This document shows, piece after piece, positions 20,570-31,528 of a stretch of 64,000 nucleotides of DNA. Position 1 is the first letter of the stretch. Each line of letters starts with the position of its first letter. Origin of the DNA: Deroplatys truncata (taxonomy: Eukaryota; Arthropoda; Insecta; Mantodea; Mantidae); NCBI GenBank assembly GCA_030765065.1, contig CM060978.1:60473421-60537420 (forward strand). The letters run 5' to 3'. Position numbers and translations under genes: made by a program. The notes beneath the pieces are model-generated. The model did not search any database, was not told the DNA's origin, and was given only the letters and a program-made list of their open reading frames with translations.

Positions 20570-23524
20570 ATGGAACTTGTTGACTCGGAACTCTTTGTAC
20601 AGAAAGTAATGATTGACAACAGCGAGATAGTAAATATGCGTACTGTAGAAGAAAACGGACAGACAGATCTGTTTATTCAGGAAGGGACAGCTATACCGAC
20701 CGATTTCCAGGTAGTGAGCCCAGGTATAACCCAGCCACGGAAAAATGATGACACAAAGGAAGAAATTCTTCTGAAGTGCAAGGATGCCAACGGCCTAAAT
20801 AGTAAACAAAAGGAGCAATTGAGGATAATGTTAAATGACAACGCAGAAGTATTCTCAGATATTCCCGGAAAATGCAATATTTATACGCACAAATTTCAAG
20901 TTGACGGAATTAAACCTTTTTGCCACCAATATAATAATCTACCGATTAGTCTGAGACAACAAGCTAAAAAGGTAATTGATGATATGATAAAAGACGACAT
21001 CCTGGAGGAAACTGACTCAAGTTTTATAAGCCCTTTGTGTTGGACTTTGAAGCGAGGATCTCCGACTTCATTACGTCTTACTCTCGATGCAAGGAAGTTA
21101 AACAGTTATATGAAGCAGGATCACTTCCAAAATGAAAGTGTTAATCAAATACTTACCAAGTTATCGCGGGGACGATACATATCTTCGATCGATTTGGTCC
21201 AAAGCTACTGGCAAATCCCATTAGATGAGAGTGTACGCAATTACTGTTCTTTTATTATGGAAGGCAAAGTCCTACGTTTCAAAAGATTACCCTGTGATGT
21301 AAAGAACTCTAGCAGCGGATTTTTACGTGCATTAAATGAGGTATTCAAGAACTCAGAGATAAGTTTCTTAGTTAATTACATCGATGATTTTCTCATTATC
21401 TCCGAAAACTTCGATGAGCATCTAAGAAATTTAGATTTTGCATTGAGAAGATTAAAAGAATGTGGTTTCACAGTGAACCTAAAAGAATCAAAATTCCCAG
21501 TTAAAGAAATTGAATTTCTTGGATTTATAATTGGTAAAGATGGCATGAAACCGGATCCTAAAAGAATTGAGGCTATAAGGAAAATTCCAGCACCGAAAAA
21601 TATTAAACAACTCCGCAGAATTTTTGGAATCTGGAATTATATTAGCAGATTTATCCCCAGGTATGCAGCCGAGGCGGCTCCTTTACGGGAACTACTTAAA
21701 AAGAACCGTAAATGGACATGGAACGATGAGCTACAGAATTGCTATGAACGAGTTCAGGAACTCTTCGCTTCCACAATACTTCTTGAACGTCCACGTGATG
21801 GATGGGCTTACGAAGTCTACGTCGATGCTTCGACAGGAGGTTTTGGGACAATTCTCTGTCAGAGAAGTCCAGAGAATGAAATTCGTGTCATAAGTACCGC
21901 TTCACGAGGTCTCGATTCAATAGAGAGGAACGCTTCAGTTACTGAACTGGAATTAGGAGCACTTCACTTCGCACTGAGTCGATTCCGAACATACATATAC
22001 CAGCAGCATGTGAGGGTATTTTCGGACCATATTAGTCTTACTTTTATAAGGAAATGTAAATTAACATCTACAAAACTATCTAGATATGTGCATGCTATCA
22101 TGAATTATGACATTGAGATAATCCACATCCCAGGGAAGCAGAATACTTTTAGCGATCTATTATCAAGGCTCAACTTTGGGAGGGGAATTCCAGAGACAAT
22201 AGTAAAACCAAAAAGGGAAGTAACCGTGCTTCAGTTAGATATAAAATTAAGTAAGGAAACTGAGAAAAGTATTAAAAATTTATCCAAGCTACAGCAGGAG
22301 GATAGCAAGTTAAAAGAATTAATAAACAAAGCTCCTCAACTTAGCAGTGCGATAGAGGAAAATATTGTCAGGCATGATGGTCTGCTATATAAAAAACATG
22401 GAAGATTGGTTAAGAAATGGAAGGTTATAATTCCCCGTGAGCTAGAAAGAAATATAATAATGGATTTTCATCAAAGTTTACTGCACTCTGGAACAGATAG
22501 AGTTACCGCAGCACTGTTAGAGAATGTATACATATCAAAAGCGAGAGAGAAAGTAAGAAAATTAATTGCTTGCTGCAACTTATGTCAACGGTGTAAACAA
22601 AGAAATGTTAATTACCAATTTGAAACTAACTCTGTAATTAGAGAAAATCCAAGAGATTTAATTTGTCTGGATCTGCATGGACCCCTCCCGTCCTCATCGT
22701 TTGGCTATAAATACATCTTAGTCTGTTATGATGTTTTTAGCAAATATGTGAAGATATACCCATTAAAGAAAGCCAACAGTCAGGCATGTGCAAGAAAGCT
22801 GCTATATCAATACATTCCGCAAGAGGGATCGATTAAATCGATACTTACTGACAATGCTACGATATTCCGAGGAAGGAAGTTTTTAGAAGAAGTGAAGAGA
22901 GCAGGAATTACACATTATTACTGTTATAAATATTATCCCAAAGCAAACCCGAGCGAGAGAGCTATCAAGGATATAGGCGTTTTCTTGAGATTATTGTGTC
23001 ACAAGAAACATAACACTTGGTTTAAGTATATCCAGACTATTGAAACCTTGATGAACGAAGTTCCTAACAATGTAACAGGATTCAAACCTATAGAGATAGC
23101 TCAGGGACAGCTCATGAAAACAGTGAACGTGAAGTTACCAATCACTATCCCTGTTGACGATGAACAATTGGAAGCAGAAGAAATATTTCGAATTGCTTTA
23201 GAGAAAATAAATAAAATGGCGAGAAGAAGGAAGGAGAGCCACGAAGCTAAACAACAAGGAATTAAGTGGACTATTCAGATTGGTGATAACGTGCTATTGC
23301 GTAATAAATCATTGTCGAATAAAATAAAGAAGGAAAACCAAAGATTAATGATCTATTACAAGGGACCGTATGAAGTCATCAAGAAATTTGGTACGGATAC
23401 TGTTGAAATTGCTGATATTAAAAATGGAAAAAGCTTAGGAAGATTTCATAAAACCTTGTTGAAGAAATATAAACAACCATCGGAAGAGCAACAACTAAAG
23501 AATATAGAGGAAAATGAAAAGTAA
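20570..23524 (+). CDS. pol: Pol polyprotein: reverse transcriptase, RNase H, integrase
   Basis: 984 residues from this ATG, although the frame is open from 20465 and translation probably enters by frameshift. It copies element RNA to DNA and integrates it. The RT spans about 107-345 with LTLDARKLN, SSIDLVQSYWQIPL and the catalytic YIDD at 270-273. RNase H has D419 in YVDAS, E459/E461 and D486 in FSDH. Integrase has the zinc-binding H634, H639, C669, C672 (spacing X4, X29, X2) and the catalytic D701 (LDLHGP), D761 (TDNA) and E796 (NPSERA), 35 apart as in the DDE family. A GPY/F module (YYKGPYEV) begins near 930. RT before IN places it in Ty3/gypsy. No internal stop is seen, in agreement with the young LTRs. 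Confidence 0.95.
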   Translation: MELVDSELFVQKVMIDNSEIVNMRTVEENGQTDLFIQEGTAIPTDFQVVSPGITQPRKNDDTKEEILLKCKDANGLNSKQKEQLRIMLNDNAEVFSDIPGKCNIYTHKFQVDGIKPFCHQYNNLPISLRQQAKKVIDDMIKDDILEETDSSFISPLCWTLKRGSPTSLRLTLDARKLNSYMKQDHFQNESVNQILTKLSRGRYISSIDLVQSYWQIPLDESVRNYCSFIMEGKVLRFKRLPCDVKNSSSGFLRALNEVFKNSEISFLVNYIDDFLIISENFDEHLRNLDFALRRLKECGFTVNLKESKFPVKEIEFLGFIIGKDGMKPDPKRIEAIRKIPAPKNIKQLRRIFGIWNYISRFIPRYAAEAAPLRELLKKNRKWTWNDELQNCYERVQELFASTILLERPRDGWAYEVYVDASTGGFGTILCQRSPENEIRVISTASRGLDSIERNASVTELELGALHFALSRFRTYIYQQHVRVFSDHISLTFIRKCKLTSTKLSRYVHAIMNYDIEIIHIPGKQNTFSDLLSRLNFGRGIPETIVKPKREVTVLQLDIKLSKETEKSIKNLSKLQQEDSKLKELINKAPQLSSAIEENIVRHDGLLYKKHGRLVKKWKVIIPRELERNIIMDFHQSLLHSGTDRVTAALLENVYISKAREKVRKLIACCNLCQRCKQRNVNYQFETNSVIRENPRDLICLDLHGPLPSSSFGYKYILVCYDVFSKYVKIYPLKKANSQACARKLLYQYIPQEGSIKSILTDNATIFRGRKFLEEVKRAGITHYYCYKYYPKANPSERAIKDIGVFLRLLCHKKHNTWFKYIQTIETLMNEVPNNVTGFKPIEIAQGQLMKTVNVKLPITIPVDDEQLEAEEIFRIALEKINKMARRRKESHEAKQQGIKWTIQIGDNVLLRNKSLSNKIKKENQRLMIYYKGPYEVIKKFGTDTVEIADIKNGKSLGRFHKTLLKKYKQPSEEQQLKNIEENEK

Positions 23525-24032
23525 CGGGTAGAAAAGAAAGAAGAAAGACCAGTAAATGAGAAGTAAAACTGAAAGCCAGTTTTGTTGCAATACGGTTGCT
23601 CAACTAGGTTGCTAACTAGGGTTGAAAAAGGTGTAAATAAAGACAAAATTGCTTAACATTGTATTGTATATAAAATAGAATATTAGGGATATTGAATATA
23701 ATATAAATTTATAATAAATATATTGTTTATATTACTTGTTACTCATATAGACATGTTAAAATCTAGTATTAGTGTAACGTAACACAGAAAAGGACAACAA
23801 TAAGTGTTATTTGGGGCGAGAAATAAATGTCAGAGATATTAAGTTGTGAATAAAGAACAATGTGTGTGTGTGAAATATTAGAAATGTCAAAAGGAATGCT
23901 GTATGGATGATGAAGTAAAATATTTTGTATTAAAATTAAGATATAAATGTCTAGCTTAGGAAGGAATCGTTAGAATGTAAAGAAAGAAACAACGATTTAA
24001 AATTTCCTTTAACATTCACGATTGGGGCATTA
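23525..24032 (+). other. gypsy 3' untranslated region
   Basis: AT-rich, no envelope-like frame. Just before the 3' LTR lies GATTGGGGCATTA, whose G-run is the best candidate for a short polypurine tract. Confidence 0.6.
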
Positions 24033-24692
24033 TGAGACAGAATGTGCCGGAATTAATTTTATTATGTACTAATTTATTCAGTGTTCAATTTGATCTATAA
24101 ATTATATAAGTGTACAATGTGAAAACAATGTAAATAGTAATTTTTGTATAATGTAATATTTGTCGTGTACATAATGTTCCTTTTGCACTAGGTTTAGAAT
24201 GTCTTGAAAGCTGCAGTTAGGATAGAAACATGCTGTTTCCAGGTGCAGCTAAAACGGTACCTTTTGTGTAAGAAAATAAAGGTAAAGGTTTTATGACTCT
24301 GTTTGTTTCCGCTCCGGATGTATGGAGCGAGGCAAATATTATAACGGCAGTTTTACCGTTGACTTTTAGTAGAGGACCGTCCACAGTGTAAGACGGACAG
24401 TTGAGTTGAGTTCACTGTACACAGGGGAAGACAGTGGTGATATGTGAACAGGAACAGTATGTAGTGTTAGAGTGAGGAAGTAATAATAAATAGTCCTAAA
24501 GCAAACGTTCCAGTGTGTAATCAATTCCTCTATAAGCTCCCATTGCCACAACTGAGATCGACGAGCTTATCAAATGTCATGATAGGCAGAGTCCATGCAA
24601 ACATCACCGCTGAGATCCATCTAGCCAGGGTAACAGCGAGAAGGACTACAAGACGAAGCCACGTTGAAACAATAGGCAGGGATACCGACGCA
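24033..24692 (+). repeat. 3' LTR of the gypsy element
   Basis: 660 bp, same ends as the 5' LTR, about 99% identical to it. Confidence 0.96.
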
Positions 24693-25252
24693 AGAGAATG
24701 ACCAAGTATGAACAATTCGAACCATTAATAACGGAAATCTCAGAAATGCCTTATGCCACAAAAAAGGCTTGTGTGTTTTAAAGAGATCTGCAGTTTTTGT
24801 GTAGTGCGTTTTCGTATATCGCTTAGTTTATTAGTTACACAAGACTATACAAAATTGCTTCCAAATGAAGAGGATTTCGCAGGCTAATCCCAGAAAATTC
24901 AATATATATATATATATATATATATATTTTATTTGTCATACAGGCATCATAAACTTGTGGTATCTTAATAAAAATCGTTAGGGCAATTTTGAAAAGAATA
25001 AAAAGTAGTGTAAAATGTGCCTTTTAAAGGGTAGTTTGGGGTGGGAGGATTTTCTTAAAAATGTTTGTTTTGCATACTTGGAAGATACTGTTTATGAAAA
25101 CATGCCATGGAGGACCTTTTTTATAAAAATGCTGGTTTTGGCTTCAAGGACCACTTGAACGAGTATTTTGAGCAACATTTTGGTATAGAAACTTTGCTTG
25201 GAATACAGTACTTCCTCTGGTTACAACAGGTAAGCAGTAGAGACAGTGAAAA
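24693..25252 (-). mobile_element. H-B repeat, right part, after the gypsy element
   Basis: Continues the copy broken at 16813 and runs to CAGTAGAGACAGTGAAAAT. Contains an (AT)n run at 24903-24927. Confidence 0.85.
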
Positions 25253-26317
25253 TATTCTATGTTGCATTCACATAACTTCGAGGCAGTATTTTTAACACTT
25301 AAATAATTTCAGTCTAATTATATAATATGTAAATTCAATAACAGCCTGCCTTGAACCATTATGTTTACGTAATAATTTGTAAAATGTATGTAACAGTCAT
25401 TGCATATGCTTATATTATTGTATCCATGTGTAATAATGTTATGTGAATATATTACGTAATTTAATAATGTAGGAGCTGTGAGAATGATAAGTTAAAACTT
25501 GCTAAAAATGAGGTAACAATGAGGTAACCTTGGGTGAATAATGAGTAAGAAAGTTTAACAGTACTACTTGTGATTCTTGGAATAACAATAATGTAATTTT
25601 AGTGACAGTTTATAAAATAGCCAATCAACAACCAGAAAAAGCTTTAGTTCAATGAAGGTATTCTATTGGGGTAGAATTAGCCAATCAGAGTCTTGAAATA
25701 CATAATTTTACAAAGTTTCGGCGCTTGAAAACAGTTCAGTTGCCTGCAAACAGTATTCGTAACCGGACGCGAGATGTGTCCTCGAGAAGTATAATACGTA
25801 TTCATATGAGACGAAAATGGTTTAGGTATTAAAAAGTGTAATTAATTAATAAAACAATCTCGCAACTCTATATCAGTGAAGTGTTATTTAAAATCGTGTC
25901 AAGCATTAATAAAAGAAGCGAAGTAAAGTTATAATCTGTGTAAGCCTACATTCTTGTCGCATCACAACCCTGCCAAGATATCCATGTCTCTAAAATAAAT
26001 ACTGACGCAGCCGAGGCAAACATAAATATAATATTTAAAGAAACAGTCAAATAACAAGGTTAATATTTTTTTAAACTTGGGGCAAAGACCACCTGAAAGT
26101 ACATTTGGGGCGAAGGCTACCGGAAATTGTTTACTATACGTGCGGTTGCTAACAAACTTCAAGTTCGGCTCCCCAACAGTTGAAGTATAATATAACTACT
26201 ACAATACAAAACAAACTACTTCAAATTGACGCCCAAAGCGTGGTGCAAATGACGTAACAAACCATCTGCTTCAACTTTCTCTACTCATTCTGCTATAAGC
26301 TATTCTTAAAGCTTATT
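25253..26317. mobile_element. H terminal fragment split by a solo LTR
   Basis: GTTGCATTCACATAACTT (to 25278) and ACTTTCTCTACTCATTC (from 26274) form one H-B terminus once the LTR-C copy and one ACTT are removed. Confidence 0.75.
25279..26273 (+). mobile_element. LTR-C copy 2 (solo LTR)
   Basis: 995 bp, flanked by ACTT at 25275-25278 and 26274-26277. The first base of the TG end is changed to C. CCAAT boxes, TATAAAATAG and AATAAA are in plus order. Near its right end, TTGACGCCCAAAGCGTGGTG resembles a tRNA-Lys primer binding site, which is unexpected inside a solo LTR. Confidence 0.85.
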
Positions 26318-27215
26318 ACTTTCTCTACTACGTAAAGTAAGTAAGGGAAGTATTGAATTTCACCCAAGAATTCGATACCAAAATTTCACCGGAAATATAT
26401 GTTTTGAGATCCCCTGAAACCAAAAAAAAGCATTTTTGGAAACATGTCCGTGTGTGTGTCTGTCTGTGAACAGTATAACTCAGAAACGAACAGTCGGATA
26501 AACACCCAACTTGGTATTTAGGTTCAGTATCTTCCAAGGATGCGACAGAAAGGTTTTCAAGAAAATCCCCCCCACCACAGATTACTCTTTACATGGAAGA
26601 TTTTTCGAAAATTTTAATTTTCTCAAAAATGGCTCTAACGATTTTGATTAAAATATCATATATTTAAGGTATTTTTATGACAAATAAAATGTATATCTTG
26701 AATTTTCTGGTAATGTCTCCAAAAGTATTCTTCATTGTGAACGACTTTTCCATAACTGGTAAACCACAAGAGATAGACAAAATTTTACTACACAAAAAAT
26801 GTAGATCGCGTTAAAATACACAATTTATGACATATATATTTTTTTGTTGAGTGAACCATTTTCGCGAAATTGCTTGTTATTCCCTTAATTTTTTGAATAC
26901 TTATTTTCTCAAATTGCAATTCGTTATTCATTTTTTTTTGTCTTGGATATGCAAAGAGTATTAATCTGTGGGAAAGGGAATGGTGCTGCACCTAGCAACC
27001 AGTTATTAAGAGATATGTATGTGCTTAAAGGCTACTGTATTTCCAAATTGCCCTTGTAAATATATATTCCTCTTACATCTACAAGAAAATTAGCAATAAT
27101 ATAGACTCTGCTAATGTTTATCCCGATTAACATGAAGTAGATGGAGAATAAGCGTTTGTAAAAACAGTTTGTACAAGAGTAGAGAAAGTCATGTGAGTGT
27201 AACACATTAGATTTT
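26318..27215 (+). mobile_element. H-A repeat, complete
   Basis: ACTTTCTCTACTACGTAAAG at the left and AGAGAAAGTCATGTGAGTG, AACACATTAGAT and a T-run at the right. Confidence 0.85.
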
Positions 27216-27575
27216 TTTTCTATCCACTCCTCGATATAATCGAGATTTATATTACATTTTTAGATACTTCGTATAGATATACAAGGATAGAATAGAATAA
27301 AGCGATAGTCAGATTTTTAATAAGCGGATCGCTTTGTGACGGCTTTTAAATTCCATATTCTTTGTACGACTACGAGAGAAAAGAATAGCGAGTGCCACTT
27401 AAAAGAAGTATTTGAGCGACAGAGAGACAGACACACGCACATATTCATGGAGCTTTTCCGAAAATTGCATTTTTTTTATTCAGGGAGCCTCATAACGGGT
27501 ATTTTCTTTAAAATCTCAGCATCGGATTTTTTTGGATGGAATGCAATACCTCCCCTGCCTACAATATGTAGACCG
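27216..27575 (-). mobile_element. H repeat, internally deleted
   Basis: Reverse copy joined at the T-run of the previous one; the middle is missing and the end reads GGATGGAATGCAATACCTCC. Confidence 0.6.
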
Positions 27576-27599
27576 TGGATTTCTCTTATTTAAGTAGCT

Positions 27600-27993
27600 A
27601 CATGTAACATTTCACAGTTGGCAATAGTGAGAAGTTAACCTTTTAATGATTCTGAACTGTATCAAATCTTTTGTGGCGTGTAGCGAAGACAATGACTGGA
27701 GGACGCCTGAAGAAGGGGGTTGGCCCAGTGGGGAGGCTCAATATGAAGACGCCCGTCCAGTCTTTTCATGACGATTGCTTGTCGTGATGAGTCTCATCAA
27801 CGAAAGGACAGATGATGCCCGATGTATCCCACCCTGGATGTGGCAATCTGCTGCCGCATATCAGTGGCGGATTTCTATTACGTGAAAAAAAGTCTACTAG
27901 GCATAAAGAATATTTATGCCTAGAAGAGTTGTGTTGTGTGTTCTCGTCTTCAGCGAAATTATCACCTACAATCACTCATTTCTAAAATGTATT
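27600..27993. other. unassigned sequence
   Basis: GC-richer than its surroundings (for example GAGGACGCCTGAAGAAGGGG). No gene or known family recognised; probably a repeat with one copy in this window. Confidence 0.35.
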
Positions 27994-28420
27994 TTTACTT
28001 CTTCTACTACGCACTTACAATATGTAGAATAAGTGTTCCACACAAAAATTCTAGTTAAGATTCCACTAGAGATACATGTTTTTCAGCCCTCTGAGTCCTG
28101 AACAGCATAACCCAAAAACGAAATGTCGAATAAATACAAAACTTGATATTACATCTAGTATCTTCCAAAGATATGACACAAAGATTTTCAATAATATCCC
28201 CACCACAAACGATCCCTTACATGGCAAAATTATAAAAAAGGTATTTTCTCAAAGCTGGCTAGAACGATTTTTGTTTAAACCACCACACGTTTAATATATT
28301 TATATGACAAATAAAATGTATAACTTTAATGTTCGAGATATATCCTTGATATGCTCTTCACTCGAAAGGATTCTGTATAATAGTATAATAGAACTTTGTA
28401 AACCTTCCATTTAATCTAAG
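27994..28420 (+). mobile_element. H repeat, diverged 5' half
   Basis: ACTTCTTCTACTACGCAC start, then GAACAGCATAACCCAAAAAC and the GCTAGAACGATTTTTG segment; more diverged than most copies. Confidence 0.6.
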
Positions 28421-28559
28421 TGTGTAAAAGCGTCTTTCACAAGAAGTAAAAATCCCTTTAGCTATTTTTATGGCATTAAAAGAACACCATTCGAAGTACT
28501 TGAAAATAAAAATTTAGCAGACACATTGAATTAATCCTAACAAAATCGTTAAAATGTAT

Positions 28560-29155
28560 AGACCTCAATATTAGCAATTCGTATACATTTAAAGAAAAAA
28601 TATTAATTCGACTTTACAAGTCCTTTGTTACACAAAATCTCAAATATGCATCTATTATTTGGAATACTAAGACCACAGAGTATGTGAACTTAATAAAAAA
28701 GTACATTCGAAATTTTAAAAATACGTACTATTTAAAAGAATTGTTTGTTATCTCACATACACAAATTAAATATATTTAAATTTAAAGATTTAAGCTTCAG
28801 AAGAGACATTGCGGGATTAATATTTCTGGATAAATCTTTACATTCTATTATTGATGGTATTAATACTCTCGCAAATATATTATTTTATGTACCAAATAAA
28901 ATAACTAGATTTAAGCAACTCTTATTCACCCCAAGAGCAAACACAGAAATGCATAAAAATTCACCATTAAAAAGAACTGTATATTTATATAACAAACTTC
29001 ATTATTTCGATGCAGATATTTTCAACATGTCTGAAACTCAGTTCAAAAATTAAATAGTCAATTATTATTTTTTCGTAAATTTGTACAAATATTTAAATAG
29101 AAATAATTGCATACTTACCATGCCACCTTCTCTTTTCTAGTTGTATTTATTCATT
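28560..29155 (+). pseudogene. LINE ORF2 end (reverse transcriptase C-terminus), 5'-truncated
   Basis: The upstream frame encodes KILIRLYKSFVTQNLKYAS followed by IIWNTKTTEYVNLIKK, the end of a non-LTR reverse transcriptase domain. After a frameshift near 28735 the frame 28745-29053 (102 codons) continues with LNIFKFKDLSFRRDIAGLIF, YVPNKITRFKQLLF and NSPLKRTVYLYN, the usual C-terminus of CR1/Jockey-like elements. Endonuclease and the catalytic RT motifs are missing. Its 3' untranslated part lies at 29996-30172, split off by an H-A insertion. Confidence 0.78.
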
Positions 29156-29157
29156 AT

Positions 29158-29995
29158 TATTGCTTTCTCTACTACGTATAGTAAGTAGGGGAAGTATTGA
29201 ATTCCACCCAAGAATTCGATACCAAGATTTCACCGGAAATATATGTTTTGAAACCCCTGAATCCAAAAAAAAATTTTTTTTGGAAAATGTCCGTGTATGT
29301 GTGTCTGTGAACAGCATAACTCAGAAACGAACAGTCAGATAAACACCAAACTTGGTATTTAGGTTCCGTATCTTCCAGAGATGCGACACGAAGGTTTTCA
29401 AGGAAATACCCCACCACAAACTACCCTTTACATGGAACATTTTTCGAAAATTTCAATTTTCTCAAAAATGGCTGTAACAATTTTGATTAAAATATCATAT
29501 CTTTAAGATATTTTCACGACAAATGAAATGTATATCTCGAATTCTATGGGAATGTCTCCAAAAGTATTCTTCATTGTGAACGACTTTTGCATAACTGGTA
29601 AACCATAAGAGATAGACAAAGTTTTACGACATAAAAAATATAGATCGCGTTAAAATACACAATTTATGTCATATACATTTTTTGTTGTTGAGTGAACCAT
29701 TTTCAGATATTGCTTGTTATTACCTTAAATTTTCCAATACTTTTTCTCAAATGGGAATTAGTTATTCATTTTTTTATGTCCTGGACATACAAAGAGAATG
29801 GAATGCGCCACGTAGCAACAAGTTCTTAAAAGATTTGGCTATCGCTTAAAGTCTACCATATTCCCCTTGCACCTACAAGAAAATTAGCAATAAGATTAAC
29901 ACCTCGATTAACATGAAGCATATGGAGAATAAGCTTTTGTAAAAATAGTTTGTACAAGAGTAGAGAAAGTCATGTAAAAATAAAACATCAGATTA
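29158..29995 (+). mobile_element. H-A repeat inserted in the LINE
   Basis: Full copy from GCTTTCTCTACTACGTATAG to AAACATCAGATT, separating the LINE coding end from its 3' untranslated tail. Confidence 0.85.
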
Positions 29996-30172
29996 TTTGT
30001 TCTTGTTTCGTTCCTCTTTTTCAGAAGTTTTATTATTATTTACAATTTTTGTTTGTTTCTTCTGTTTAAGTTAGATTTATAAATGAATGTATGTTACTAT
30101 ATTTTTGTAATGAACATTGCAATTGGGCTTATGCCTGTTATGTTCAGAACAATAAATAAATAAAAACAAAAT
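29996..30172 (+). mobile_element. LINE 3' untranslated end with AATAAATAAATAAA tail
   Basis: Contains TTGGGCTTATGCCTGTTATG and a terminal AATAAATAAATAAA, the common 3' end of arthropod Jockey/CR1-like elements. It completes the fragment 28560-29155. Confidence 0.7.
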
Positions 30173-30590
30173 GATTTTGTGTAATGGATAAATTATAATA
30201 AATAGACAAAAATCTACTGCACAGCAACTGTAGAACTCCTTAAAACACAATTTATTTCAAATAAATTTTTGGTGGATATGTTTCGATATATTCATTATTA
30301 TTCTTGTGAAATTTTCAACACTCGTGTTGTTAAAGTGCTATTGGCATTCAGTTGTTTCTCATATTGTAATGGAAAGCGTATGGAATTTCAAGGCCACCAT
30401 ATACTGACTAGCTTTTAAACATTTGACTGTAGATGTATTCCTTGTACGTACAACGAATGTGAAATGAAAGTTTTATTTCGATTTATATAGTGTAGATAGA
30501 AAAATAAACGTTTCTGATAGTAATTTTCAGAATTTATAAAACTAAACCATATTTCGTAGAGAAAACCATGTGAAGGTAACACATAAAATA
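30173..30590 (+). mobile_element. H-B repeat, 3' half
   Basis: From the ATAGACAAAAATCTACTGC segment to GTAGAGAAAACCATGTGAAG and ACACATAAAAT. Confidence 0.7.
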
Positions 30591-30803
30591 TGTCGGAGCA
30601 GGTTCCTTTAACAGTTTAAATGCTCTTCTTCCTTCAAAATCTAGCTAATTTCTTAATGGGATGAAAAATTTACAAGGATTTAAAAGAAAACTGGTTGAAA
30701 CCGTGAAGCAGTTGTATAATTCATAAGCTTATCCAAAGGAATGATAATTTATTAAAAATTAATTCTATGAAATGTTCATTATTATATATTAAATTAATTT
30801 CCC

Positions 30804-30875
30804 ACTGAGCGGGATGGCTCAGGCGGACGGTAACGTCTATGGCCGCATTCGAGAGGTCCCGGGTTTAACCCAAGC
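30804..30875 (+). mobile_element. SINE head fragment
   Basis: CTGAGCGGGATGGCTCAGGC with a weak B box (GGGTTTAACCC); no body follows, an H copy starts at 30881. Confidence 0.6.
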
Positions 30876-30880
30876 TTTTT

Positions 30881-31528
30881 ACTTTCTCTACTACGTATAG
30901 TAAGTAGGGGAAGTATTGTATTCCACCCAAAATTTCGATACCGAGATTTCACCGGAAATACATGTTTTGAGACTCACTGAATCCAAAAAAAGCATTTTTG
31001 GAAACATGTCCGTGTGTGTGTCTGTCTGTGTGTCTGTGTGTCTGTGTGTCTGTGTGTCTGTGAACAGCATAACTCAAAAACGAAGAGTCGGATAAACACC
31101 AAACTTGGTATTTAGGTTCAGTATCTTTCAGAGATGCGACACGAAGGTTTTCAAAAAAATCCCCCCACCCCAGACTACCCTTTACATGGAACATTTTTTG
31201 AAAATTTTAATTTTCTCAAAAACGGCTCTAACGATTTTGATTAAAATATCATATGTTTAAGATATTTTCATGACAAATAAAATGTATATCTCGAATTTTC
31301 TGGGAATGTCTCCAAAAGTATTCTTCGTTATGAACGACTTTTTCATAACTGGTAAACCATAAGAGATAGACAAAATTTTACTACACCAAAAATGTAGATC
31401 ACGTTAAAATACACAATTTATGTCATATACATTTCTTTTGTTGAGTGAACCGTTTGCGAGATATTCCTTGTTATTCCCTTAAATTTTCCAATACTTATAC
31501 TTTTTCTCAAATTCGTTATTCATTTTTT
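30881..31528 (+). mobile_element. H-A repeat, truncated, first of a tandem pair
   Basis: Starts normally and stops inside the element at the T-run after TTCGTTATTCA, where the next full copy begins. Holds a GTGTGTCT microsatellite near 31010-31060. Confidence 0.85.

Larger units (their letters stand above)
16814..24692 (+). mobile_element. Ty3/gypsy-type LTR retrotransposon, nearly intact
   Basis: 7879 bp with two 660-bp LTRs, a primer binding site, gag, protease and pol with reverse transcriptase, RNase H and integrase in gypsy order (RT before IN), and no envelope. Target duplication AGAG at 16810-16813 and 24693-24696. The LTRs differ at about four positions, so insertion was recent. Transcription would start in the 5' LTR; the particle would form in the cytoplasm and cDNA would be integrated in the nucleus. 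The only visible defect is the protease/pol frame break near 20465. Confidence 0.96.

Noticed and set aside
23525-24032. Envelope gene downstream of pol
   Set aside because: Only 508 bp of AT-rich DNA with no long frame, signal peptide or membrane segment.
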